Source: Streptomyces sp. MBT65 (GTDB lineage: Bacteria > Actinomycetota > Actinomycetes > Streptomycetales > Streptomycetaceae). Taken from it: a stretch of DNA of 56,130 nucleotides. The DNA is taken from assembly GCF_016612545.1 (NCBI RefSeq), contig NZ_JAENRY010000024.1, forward strand, positions 1-56,130. The letters are read 5' to 3'. The position numbers were made by a program, and so were the translations under genes. Each line of letters begins with the position of its first letter. Position 1 is the stretch's first letter. The notes beneath the pieces were generated by a model, which was not told the origin of the DNA, searched no databases, and saw only the letters and a program-made list of their open reading frames with translations. Shown in pieces: positions 18,987-26,656 of the stretch.

Positions 18987-20473
18987 CGACCGCCCACCCC
19001 CTGGTCCGGTCCCGCCAACGGCTGGTGGCTCTCGATGGGCCGCGTGGGGTCGTCGAACAGCAGAACCAAGTGGTGACCCGGATGGTTGTCGCGGCCGTTC
19101 AAAGAACCCCCGTGGGCTTCGGTTCGCAATTGTGTCACGGCCTCGCGCAGCCCTGGAAGGTCGTGGAGCATGCCGTAAATGCGGTCGTCGGCCTGAACAA
19201 CGCCCCGTTGTGCCGTCACGTCACGCGAGTCCCAGAGAAGAGCCGGCAGGCCGCAGCGCAAGGCGATCAGCGCCTCCCGCGCGCTGTCCGTCGCGGGTTC
19301 CGGCGGACCCGACAGCAGCAGACAGCCGATGGATCTGTCACCCCTCAACCGGGCGTCCAGCGAAGGGAGATCGTCGCACCGCGGATCGTCGTGCCCCGGA
19401 CCTCCCATGACAAGGGGCCGCGCCAGCTCGGGAGTTCGGGACAGGGACGTCCAGCGCTGCTTCCACGCGCGATGCCAGCGAGGCGTCCGGCAGCGGGTGA
19501 GCGAACGGACCACCACGCAGTATCCGACCCCCAGGGAAGCGGGCTCGGGGCTGTCGATCTCGATCCGGAAGCGATGCACCGGCAGATTCAAGTCCTCCTG
19601 CCCGAGGGCGAATTCGACGTGAATTCGATCCGCGTCCCGGGCCCAGTCCTCGTCCGCCTCGAAGACCAGCCGCTCCACCTCGCGCTCCGCCTCCGCGAGC
19701 GTCACGTCGACGCTCGCCTCCTGCGCGGGCCGCCACGACGTGGGCTCGTCGGGGTCGTAGTGCCGCCACGAGGTGAGCCGGTAGCGCCCGGGTTCCTCCC
19801 GGCGCAGCAGCCGCACCACCAGATAGGCGTTGCCCGGTTCCGGGCTGTGCGCGTACGCCACTTGCTGGCGCAGGCTGCGCAACTCCGTGAGCAGGGACAG
19901 ACCATGGGCCTGCGCGTCGTTCCAGGCGCGCAGCGCGATGCCCCGCTCGTACGGCGCCTCGGCGGCCACGTACTCGACGAAGGCCATCGTGGTGGGGAGC
20001 CCGTCGGGGCGGGCGTTGAGCCGGCTCAGCCCCTCGAAGGCGCTCCACGGGTCGTCGTACGGCGGCACCTGGCGCAGTCCGCCGGCGGCCCTGCGGCACA
20101 GGTCCGGCAGGTTGGGCAGGGCGAAGCCGTCCAGCAGCGGGCGGAGCGTCATCATCTCGCCGACCGGGAGCGCCGGGTCGGCCAGCAGATCGTCCGTCAG
20201 CCGGCGCAGTTCCGCCACGTCCTCGTTCAGGGCGGTGAGCGCCTCGTGGAGGGCGCGCATCGTGCGCGGGTTCTCCAGACAGGCCCAGGCGAGTTCGAGG
20301 AGGAAGTAGTGCGCCACGTCGTGTTCCCGGACCGGGGGAGGAGCGCCGAGTTCCTTGGCCATCAGACGCAGGCACAGGGCTCTGGAACTCCTCTCCTGCA
20401 GACTGCCGCACCTGGCCAAGGCTTCCGCCAGCTCCCGTACTAGTCCGAGACCGCCGCCCCCGTAGGCAGTCAT
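18983..20473 (-). CDS. EAD-VMAP protein (vWA-MoxR-associated protein)
   Basis: I take ATG 20473 as the start (496 residues), because an AAGGGATGGGGG purine tract precedes it; the frame is open further upstream. Residues 8-85 form a helical domain (LVRELAEALARCGSLQERSS onward, ending RALHEALTALNED) that fits effector-associated domain 2. The C-terminal half fits VMAP-C: YLVVRLLRREEPGRYRLTSW near 220 and HVEFALGQEDLNLPVHRFRI near 285, plus a final HLVLLFDDPTRPIES. VMAP is the third component of the ternary systems described by Aravind and co-workers (vWA, MoxR, VMAP). It is thought to act as a scaffold or sensor linked to effectors through EADs. It follows the nucleosidase gene by 92 bases and overlaps the MoxR gene by four. 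Confidence 0.78.
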   Translation of the reverse strand: MTAYGGGGLGLVRELAEALARCGSLQERSSRALCLRLMAKELGAPPPVREHDVAHYFLLELAWACLENPRTMRALHEALTALNEDVAELRRLTDDLLADPALPVGEMMTLRPLLDGFALPNLPDLCRRAAGGLRQVPPYDDPWSAFEGLSRLNARPDGLPTTMAFVEYVAAEAPYERGIALRAWNDAQAHGLSLLTELRSLRQQVAYAHSPEPGNAYLVVRLLRREEPGRYRLTSWRHYDPDEPTSWRPAQEASVDVTLAEAEREVERLVFEADEDWARDADRIHVEFALGQEDLNLPVHRFRIEIDSPEPASLGVGYCVVVRSLTRCRTPRWHRAWKQRWTSLSRTPELARPLVMGGPGHDDPRCDDLPSLDARLRGDRSIGCLLLSGPPEPATDSAREALIALRCGLPALLWDSRDVTAQRGVVQADDRIYGMLHDLPGLREAVTQLRTEAHGGSLNGRDNHPGHHLVLLFDDPTRPIESHQPLAGPDQGVGGR

Positions 20474-20565
20474 TCCCCCATCCCTTCGTCGCCGTGCGCG
20501 ACGGGAATGCGCGGCACTTTGCCACATCCGCCGCCGTCCGTCAGGGTTCTTCGAGAGATCAAGTA

Positions 20566-21633
20566 CTACTTTTCACTTACGAGTTGATGACGCATCAGTT
20601 CCTCCCGCAGTGCCTCCACCGACGGCGCGTCCGGCCGCAGGGTCTCCAGGGCGTCCATCAGCCGGGACCAGCCGTCGGTGAACTCACAGGTCTGCAACAG
20701 CGCCAACGCCTCCTGGTGCTGGTTCGGTTGACGGCTGACCAGCACCGAGACCTCCGGCAGCAGATCGAGCAACTGCTGCCAGGTGACCGGGTTGGTGAGC
20801 CCGGGCACCGTCAGCAACAGCCCCGTGATCGCGCCGAGTTGCCGTACCGACAGCCGAGGCCGCACCACCCCCCGCCCCGGCACGACATCCAGCACCGACA
20901 CCAACTCGAACGCGAACGCCGCCGCGTGCGCCGCCGCCACCGGCTGCCACACGGCGTCGTGCGCCCCGTCCTTGTCGCCGAGCAGGTCCGAGACGCCCCG
21001 GACGACCAGGGCCTGTACGGCGGGGTTGATGCGGGCGGCCGTGAGCAGGCCGAGGGCCTCCATCTCGACGGCCAGCGCGTCGCCCGCCGACTCGCTCAGC
21101 AGCCGACCGGAGGCCGAGCGGGCATGGGCGACCAGCTTCGCGCCCGTTGCCAGCGCGCCGATGTGCGCGGCCGGGGGCCGGGCGGGCACGGGGAGGATCC
21201 GCTGCTGCCAGGTGGCGTCGGCCGCGACCAGCCGGGCCTTCTGCACCAGGGCGAACGACGACGGCCAGGACTTGATACGTGGCCGGAATCCGTCCTCCTC
21301 GTCCCGGCCGCTCTCATAGCCGTAGACCGTGTCGGCCACCACCACGTCCCCCAGCGCGGCGTCCTTGCGACCGCCCGCGACCCCCACCAGCAGCAGCACG
21401 TCGGGACGCAGATGCCGGATCGCCCGCTCGCACAGCGCGGCCGCCAACTCGTTCCCGGGGCCCGCCAGTTGGACGGCCACCGTGTGCCGGCCGAAGCGGG
21501 CGAGTTCGTAGGTGGCGCCCTCCCACGTGCGCCGCGTGCGGCCGGGTTCGAGATGGCGGACGACGGCCCGGTACTCGGGCTCGATCGCCGTCAGCACGAA
21601 GACGTCGACGGCGCGGCCCTCCTGCGCAGCCAC
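20566..21633 (-). CDS. PNP/MTAN-type nucleosidase with effector-associated tail (effector candidate)
   Basis: The 355-residue protein starts at GTG 21633, about ten bases after GGAGGGGG. Residues 8-245 have the nucleoside phosphorylase/nucleosidase fold: DVFVLTAIEPEYRAV at the start, LLLVGVAGGRKDAALGDVVV, the ribose-binding VEMEALGLL, and the catalytic VVRGVSD with Asp216. Residues 260-335 (LSVRQLGAITGLLLTVPGLT onward, with LLQTCEFTDGWSRLMDALET) form a small helical domain like the effector-associated domains that link effectors to STAND or VMAP hubs. The gene is first in the four-gene unit. I infer that it is the effector, cleaving or phosphorolysing a nucleoside, nucleotide or nucleotide signal when recruited. 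It could equally be a sensor of such a ligand. Confidence 0.78.
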   Translation of the reverse strand: MAAQEGRAVDVFVLTAIEPEYRAVVRHLEPGRTRRTWEGATYELARFGRHTVAVQLAGPGNELAAALCERAIRHLRPDVLLLVGVAGGRKDAALGDVVVADTVYGYESGRDEEDGFRPRIKSWPSSFALVQKARLVAADATWQQRILPVPARPPAAHIGALATGAKLVAHARSASGRLLSESAGDALAVEMEALGLLTAARINPAVQALVVRGVSDLLGDKDGAHDAVWQPVAAAHAAAFAFELVSVLDVVPGRGVVRPRLSVRQLGAITGLLLTVPGLTNPVTWQQLLDLLPEVSVLVSRQPNQHQEALALLQTCEFTDGWSRLMDALETLRPDAPSVEALREELMRHQLVSEK

Positions 21634-21729
21634 AGACGGTGCCCCCTCCCACCACGGACCGCCCCCGTCACGATCCGGACCTCCATGGTGCGGGATCGGC
21701 GCTGCCAGGGGAACGGTCCGGCCGCCACG

Positions 21730-23202
21730 TCATCGGGACGAGGCCGCCCCCGGCGGAGACGAGGCAGCCCGCAGCGGAATCGTCATCGTGAACACCGTCG
21801 CCCCGGGCTCCGACGTCAGCTCCACCGTGCCGCCGTGCGCCTTCGCCAGCGACCGCGCCACCGCGAGGCCCAGCCCGCTGCCGCCCCGGTCCCGGGTGCG
21901 GGCCTTGTCGACGCGGTAGAAGCGGTCGAAGACCCGGGCGCGGTCGTCCTCGGGGATGCCGGGGCCCGCGTCCACGACCCGCACCGACGCCGCGCCGGGC
22001 GCGACCGAGAGCGTCACCGACACCGGTGTCCCGGGCGGGGTGTGCACGGCCGCGTTGGTGAGGAGGTTGTCCAGCACCTGCCGGATACGGACCGGGTCCA
22101 CCCGCAGCGGTACGGGTTCCTCGCTCAGCTCGGCCGTCAGCGGGTGGTCCGGGTGCCCCGCGCGGAAGGCGTCCGCCGCCTGCCCCACCAGCTCCACCAG
22201 GTCCGCGTCCCGCAGCCGTATCGGAGTCTCCACGTCCGCCGCGTCGAGGCGGGCCAGCAGGAGGAGGTCGTCGAGGAGGACGCCCATGCGGGCGGCCTCG
22301 GCGCGCAGCCGGGCCAGGTGCTTGTCGCGCTCCTCGGGGACGTTCGCCGCCGCGTACTGGAACAGGTCCGCGTAGCCGCGCACCGACATCAGCGGGGTCC
22401 GCAGCTCGTGCGAGGCGTCCGCGACGAACCGGCGCAGCCGCTGCTCCGCCTCCGCGCGCACCGCGAGGGAGTCGTCGATGTGCTCCAGCATCGTGTTGAA
22501 CGCGGTGCGCAGCTCCTCCACCTCGGGCCCGCCGTTGCGGTTCTCCGCGCGCAGGGGGAGCCGGGCCGCCGAGTCGGTCAGGTCGTGCGAGGCGATGCCG
22601 TGCGCGGTGTGCGCCATGTCGCTCAGCGGCTGCAGCCCGCGCCGCAGCAGCCTGCGGCCGAGCACCACCAGCGCCAGCAGGGCAAGACCGAAGGCGACCA
22701 CCTGGATGATCACCAGCTGTCGTACCGTGTTGTCGATCGCGTCCGTCGGCGCGCCGCTGACCAGCACCACACCGGGCTCGACCTCGCAGCCGCGCAGCCG
22801 GTACTCGCCCTCGCCGCTGAGGTCGCTGGTGCGCAGCACCTCGGTGCCCTTGGAGATCTGGGCCCGCGCCACGGCGGTGAGGCCGGCGATGTCCGACGGC
22901 AGGTCCGAGCTCTCCTCGGGCTTGCGGAGCACCGGGGTGCCGTCCTTGACGTCGTACACGGCGTAGTACCAGCGGTAGTACTTCTTGCCCTGGAGGGAGC
23001 CGTTCGCCGCGATGGACTTGGACTGGGCGACCTGGGCGAGCCCGAGCTGGTCGTCGAGCTGGTTCGACAGGTAGTCCCGCATGTACGTCGTCAGAGCCGT
23101 GCCCACGACGGCGAACACCACCAGGGCCAGCGCCCCGAGCCCCAGCGCCAGCCGGGTGCCGAGCCGCAGCCGCCGGTACGTCCGCCGCAGCCGTCCGATC
23201 AT
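21730..23202 (-). CDS. Sensor histidine kinase (HAMP, HisKA, HATPase)
   Basis: The ATG at 23202 overlaps the response regulator stop by four bases (490 residues). A transmembrane segment (RLALGLGALALVVFAVVG) is followed by an extracytoplasmic domain of about 120 residues and a second membrane helix (LVIIQVVAFGLALLALVVLG). A HAMP region comes next, then the phosphoacceptor motif DASHELRTPL with His265, and the ATPase motifs DNLLTNAAVHTP and GGSGLGLAVARSL. It is a classic membrane sensor paired with the adjacent OmpR-type regulator. The signal is unknown. The pair is divergent from the flavinylation operon, which is its most likely target. Confidence 0.93.
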   Translation of the reverse strand: MIGRLRRTYRRLRLGTRLALGLGALALVVFAVVGTALTTYMRDYLSNQLDDQLGLAQVAQSKSIAANGSLQGKKYYRWYYAVYDVKDGTPVLRKPEESSDLPSDIAGLTAVARAQISKGTEVLRTSDLSGEGEYRLRGCEVEPGVVLVSGAPTDAIDNTVRQLVIIQVVAFGLALLALVVLGRRLLRRGLQPLSDMAHTAHGIASHDLTDSAARLPLRAENRNGGPEVEELRTAFNTMLEHIDDSLAVRAEAEQRLRRFVADASHELRTPLMSVRGYADLFQYAAANVPEERDKHLARLRAEAARMGVLLDDLLLLARLDAADVETPIRLRDADLVELVGQAADAFRAGHPDHPLTAELSEEPVPLRVDPVRIRQVLDNLLTNAAVHTPPGTPVSVTLSVAPGAASVRVVDAGPGIPEDDRARVFDRFYRVDKARTRDRGGSGLGLAVARSLAKAHGGTVELTSEPGATVFTMTIPLRAASSPPGAASSR

Positions 23203-23888
23203 TCGGCGGCCTGCCGGATCACATACCCGAAGCCGCGCACGGTGTGGATCAGCGGATCGTGTCCCTCGTCGAGCTTCCGGCGCAGCCGGCTGACCACCAG
23301 TTCCACCACATTGGAGCGGCCACCGAAGCCGTACTCCCACACGTGGTCGAGGATCTGCGCCTTGGTGAGCACGGTCGGCGACTTCCGCAGCAGATAGCGC
23401 AGCACCTCGTACTCGGTCGGGGTGAGCGTGATCAGGTGGTCGCCGCGCCGCACCTCCCGGGTGTCCTCGTCCATCGTCAGGTCCGCGACCCGCAGCACCG
23501 AACGCGGGAAACCGGGCCCGGCGCTGCGCCGCAGCACGGTCCGCAGCCGGGCCATCAGCTCCTCCACGGCGAACGGTTTGACCAGGTAGTCGTCACCGCC
23601 CCGGGTCAGCCCCGCGACCCGGTCGGCGACCGCGTCCCGGGCCGTGAGGAACACCACGGGCACCATCGTCCCCGAGTGCCGCAGCCGGTCCAGCACACCG
23701 AACCCGTCGAGCCCCGGCAGCATCAGATCGAGCACCACGATGTCCGGCGCGAACTCGGCGGCCACGGTCAGCGCCTCCTCACCGGAGTACGCGCACGCGG
23801 CCTCCCAGCCCTCGTACCGGGCGACCGTCGCGACAAGGTCGGCGATCGGCGGGTCGTCGTCCACGACGAGGAGTCGTACTTTGTCCAC
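23199..23888 (-). CDS. OmpR/PhoB-type response regulator
   Basis: From GTG 23888 the product has 229 residues; a GTG six codons upstream (23906) is an equal alternative and neither has a clear SD. The receiver domain starts with VRLLVVDDDPPIADLV and has the phosphorylatable Asp54 in VLDLMLPG. TARDAVADRVAGL and DDYLVKPF supply the conserved Thr and Lys. The C-terminal winged helix (LTPTEYEVLRYLLRK, VVSRLRRKLD, HTVRGFGYVIR) is of the Trans_reg_C type. It is transcribed away from the reductase-FMN-ApbE operon, and its 3' end overlaps the kinase gene. Confidence 0.93.
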   Translation of the reverse strand: MDKVRLLVVDDDPPIADLVATVARYEGWEAACAYSGEEALTVAAEFAPDIVVLDLMLPGLDGFGVLDRLRHSGTMVPVVFLTARDAVADRVAGLTRGGDDYLVKPFAVEELMARLRTVLRRSAGPGFPRSVLRVADLTMDEDTREVRRGDHLITLTPTEYEVLRYLLRKSPTVLTKAQILDHVWEYGFGGRSNVVELVVSRLRRKLDEGHDPLIHTVRGFGYVIRQAAE

Positions 23889-24038
23889 CCGCTCATACTG
23901 CGCCACCCACCCACCGACGCCAGACCCGCGGCACCGCCACACCCACATCGATAACCACTTGAAAGTTCTTCGACAGGAAAACGACAGCCCCCCGAGGTGA
24001 AGCTCTACTCCCAGGACCCGATCAAGGAGCTGCCGTCC

Positions 24039-25376
24039 GTGACGACCGTCCAATCACCCCCTGCGCCCCCCACGGCGATACGCCCCAGGGTGGTGGCCCG
24101 CACGGGCCTGTACGCCGTGCTGGCCGCGAACGTCGCCGTGGTGACCGTCTTCTTCGCCCAGGCCGGATTCGCCTCCAACTCGCTGATCGTCATCGGCCGC
24201 CTCCTCGGCCTCTACGGCGCGCTCGTCATGGCCTTCCAGCTGCTGCTCGTGGCCCGCCTGCCCTGGCTCGACCGCCGCATCGGCATGGACCGGATGACCT
24301 CCTGGCACCGCTGGACCGGCTTCGCGCTGCTCTGGACGCTGCTCGGGCACCTCGTCTTCATCGCCTTCGGCTACGCGGAGGGCACCGACACCGGGCCCGT
24401 CGGCGAGGTCGTCGACCTGGCCGAGACCACCGAGGGCATCCTGCGCGCGCTCGTCGCCTTCGCCCTGATCCTCGTCATCGGCGCGACCTCCGCCCGCTAC
24501 GCCCGGCGTCGTCTCGCCTACGAGACCTGGCACTTCATCCACCTCTACACCTACGTCGCGGTGGTCCTCGCCTTCACCCACCAGGTCGCGGTCGGTACGA
24601 CGTTCACGGCGTCCTCCGCCGCCACGACGTACTGGTACACGGTCTGGGGCGTGGCCCTCGGCTCGGTGGCCGTGGGCCGACTGGTCCTGCCCCTGTGGCG
24701 CAACGTCCGCCACCAGTTCCGGGTCTCGGCGGTCGTCCCCGAGTCCGACAACGTGGTCTCGATCTACATCACGGGCCGCGATCTCCACCAACTCCCCGCC
24801 CAGGCGGGCCAGTTCTTCCTCTGGCGCTTCCTCACCAAGGACCGCTGGTGGCAGGCCAACCCCTTCTCCCTCTCGGCCGCCCCCGACGGCAACGGCCTGC
24901 GCCTCACCGCCAAGACGGCCGGCGACGGCACGGCCGCCCTGCGCCACGTGAAGGTCGGCACCCGCGTCTTCGCCGAGGGCCCCTACGGCGCCTTCACCAC
25001 CCTGCACCGCAGGAAGACCGAGTCCCTGCTCATCGCGGGCGGCGTCGGCGTCACCCCGATCCGCGCCCTGCTGGAGGACCTGGAGGGCCACGCGGTCGTC
25101 ATCTACCGCGTCTCCGCCGAGCGCGACGCGGTCCTCTACGGCGAACTGGCCGAGCTGGCCCGGGCCAAGGGCGCCGAGCTGCACCTGCTCACCGGCCCGC
25201 CCGTCCCCGACAAGCTCGCCCCGCGCGAACTCGCCCGGTTGGTACCGGACATCGCCGACCGGGACGTCTTCCTCTGCGGACCGCCCCCGATGATGAACGC
25301 GGTGCTGCGCACCCTCGGCGACATGGGCGTGCCCAAGCAGCAGATCCACTTCGAACGCTTCAGCCTGGCGGGATGA
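24039..25376 (+). CDS. Membrane ferric-reductase-like flavoprotein oxidoreductase
   Basis: I choose GTG 24039 (445 residues) because AAGGAG lies nine bases upstream. The frame extends to a GTG at 23997. The N-terminal half has about six membrane helices with His in SWHRWTGFALL, LLGHLVFIAF and ETWHFIHLYTY, candidates for two haem b ligands. The C-terminal half is a ferredoxin-NADP reductase module with FAD motif NPFSLSA, NAD motif LLIAGGVGVTPIRAL and terminal VFLCGPPPMMNAVL. It would move electrons from cytosolic NAD(P)H across the membrane. The next two genes encode an FMN-binding exported protein and ApbE, so the electron acceptor is probably that covalently flavinylated protein. Confidence 0.9.
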   Translation: MTTVQSPPAPPTAIRPRVVARTGLYAVLAANVAVVTVFFAQAGFASNSLIVIGRLLGLYGALVMAFQLLLVARLPWLDRRIGMDRMTSWHRWTGFALLWTLLGHLVFIAFGYAEGTDTGPVGEVVDLAETTEGILRALVAFALILVIGATSARYARRRLAYETWHFIHLYTYVAVVLAFTHQVAVGTTFTASSAATTYWYTVWGVALGSVAVGRLVLPLWRNVRHQFRVSAVVPESDNVVSIYITGRDLHQLPAQAGQFFLWRFLTKDRWWQANPFSLSAAPDGNGLRLTAKTAGDGTAALRHVKVGTRVFAEGPYGAFTTLHRRKTESLLIAGGVGVTPIRALLEDLEGHAVVIYRVSAERDAVLYGELAELARAKGAELHLLTGPPVPDKLAPRELARLVPDIADRDVFLCGPPPMMNAVLRTLGDMGVPKQQIHFERFSLAG

Positions 25377-25386
25377 GAGACATATC

Positions 25387-25833
25387 GTGAAGCGAGTCAT
25401 TCCTGTCCTGGTGCTGTCCGTCGCGGGTCTGATTCCCGTGTGGCGCTACGAGCCGTCCATCGGGACGACGACCACGACCACCACGGAAGCGGTGTCGACG
25501 CCGACTCCCACTCCTACGGCCACCTCGTCGTCCTCCTCCTCCTCGTCCTCGTCGACCCCTTCCACCTCCTCGAAGAAGGTCGTCCAGGGCACCGCGATCA
25601 ACACCGACAAGGGCACCGTGCAGGTACAGGTGACCTTCGAGGGCGACAAGATCAGCGCCGTGAGCATGCTCCAGCAGCCGAACCACCCGCAGACCACGGC
25701 GGCCGTCCCGGTGTTGATCGAGGAGACCCTCAAGGCGCAGAGCTCGAAGATCGACACGGTGTCCGGCGCCACGATCACCAGCGACGCCTACGTCCAGTCG
25801 CTCCAGGCCGCGATCGACGCCAAGGGCGCGTGA
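25387..25833 (+). CDS. Exported FMN-binding domain protein (ApbE substrate)
   Basis: The 148-residue product starts at GTG 25387, ten bases after the reductase stop. Residues 1-20 form an uncleaved-looking signal or anchor (KRVIPVLVLSVAGLIPVW). A Thr/Pro/Ser-rich spacer follows to about residue 62, with a run of ten Ser. The FMN-binding domain comes next and carries VSGATITS near its end. In this family the Thr of the S-G-A-T motif (Thr129 here) is the attachment site for FMN transferred by ApbE. The spacer probably spans the peptidoglycan. Its partners are the upstream reductase as electron donor and the downstream ApbE as modifying enzyme. Confidence 0.92.
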   Translation: MKRVIPVLVLSVAGLIPVWRYEPSIGTTTTTTTEAVSTPTPTPTATSSSSSSSSSSTPSTSSKKVVQGTAINTDKGTVQVQVTFEGDKISAVSMLQQPNHPQTTAAVPVLIEETLKAQSSKIDTVSGATITSDAYVQSLQAAIDAKGA

Positions 25834-25834
25834 A

Positions 25835-26566
25835 ATGCGGCGAGTTGAGCACGTCATGGGGTTCCCCGTGTCACTGCGGGTCGACGACGAGGGCATCGGG
25901 GACGAGACGGCGGACGCGTTGTTCGCCTGGCTGCGCGAGGTCGACGCCCGCTTCAGCCCGTTCCGCGCGGACAGCGAGGTGTGCCGTCACGACCGTGGCG
26001 AGCTGCAACTCCCCGATCTCAGCGCGGACTTGACCGAGGTCCTCGACCTCTGCGAGCAGTACCGGCTCGCGACCGGGGGTGCCTTCGACGTCCGGCTGCC
26101 CGGCCGGCCCCTCGACCCCTGCGCGGTCGTCAAGGGCTGGTCGGTGCAGCGGGCGGCCGACCTGCTCACCGCCGCCGGGGCCCGGCGTTTCATCCTCAAC
26201 GCCGGCGGCGACGTGGTCGTGGCCGGTGGTCCCTGGCGGGTCGGCGTACGGCATCCCGAGCACGCCGACCAGCTGTGCACGGTCCTGGAGTTGACCGACG
26301 GGGCGGTGGCGACCTCGGCGCGCTACGAACGCGGCGACCACATCGTCGACGGCCGTACCGGCACTCCCGCGACCGGGCTGCTCAGCGTCTCCGTCGTCGC
26401 CGACTCCCTGACGGAGGCGGACGCCACGGCGACCGCCGCCTTCGCGATGGGCCCGGAGGGCGTCGACTGGGCTGCCGCCCGGCCCGGTTGCGAGGTGTTC
26501 GCGGTCGACGCGGAGCGCCGGGTCCGGCGTACACCGGGATTCCCGGTCGCGACGGTGGCGGCGTAG
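25835..26566 (+). CDS. apbE: FAD:protein FMN transferase, ApbE family
   Basis: The 243-residue protein starts one base after the stop of the FMN-binding protein gene. It has the ApbE core: MGFPVSLRVDD at the start, EVDARFSPFRADSEV, the GGAFDVR motif, CAVVKGWSVQRAADLL, FILNAGGDVVVAGG and the metal-site DGAVATSARYERGDHIVDGR. ApbE transfers FMN from FAD to Thr of exported flavoproteins, here most likely Thr129 of the preceding product. No signal peptide is visible. Streptomycete homologues are often similarly short and may act on the cytosolic face before export, or be exported without a recognisable signal; I cannot decide. Confidence 0.9.
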   Translation: MRRVEHVMGFPVSLRVDDEGIGDETADALFAWLREVDARFSPFRADSEVCRHDRGELQLPDLSADLTEVLDLCEQYRLATGGAFDVRLPGRPLDPCAVVKGWSVQRAADLLTAAGARRFILNAGGDVVVAGGPWRVGVRHPEHADQLCTVLELTDGAVATSARYERGDHIVDGRTGTPATGLLSVSVVADSLTEADATATAAFAMGPEGVDWAAARPGCEVFAVDAERRVRRTPGFPVATVAA

Positions 26567-26595
26567 GGGATACGACCGCAGTACTCACGACAAGC

Positions 26596-26628
26596 GGAAG
26601 GGCCGCCGGGGTCACCGGCGGCCCTTCC
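26596..26628. terminator. Hairpin terminator between apbE and the GT39 gene
   Basis: Perfect 14-bp arms at 26596-26609 and 26615-26628 enclose a 5-base loop. The structure sits between converging genes and can serve both. Confidence 0.85.
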
Positions 26629-26656
26629 TGTCGGGAAATGTGGTTCAGGGAATTGA

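Noticed and set aside
24001..25400. Minus-strand 448-codon frame opposite the membrane reductase
   Set aside because: Antisense shadow with repetitive Gly/Asp/Val/Arg composition. The plus strand has clear haem, FAD and NAD motifs.
25470..25575. Serine/threonine codon runs that look like a DNA repeat or CRISPR-like array
   Set aside because: They encode the low-complexity spacer of the FMN-binding protein. There is no repeat-spacer periodicity, and no CRISPR array is seen in the window.
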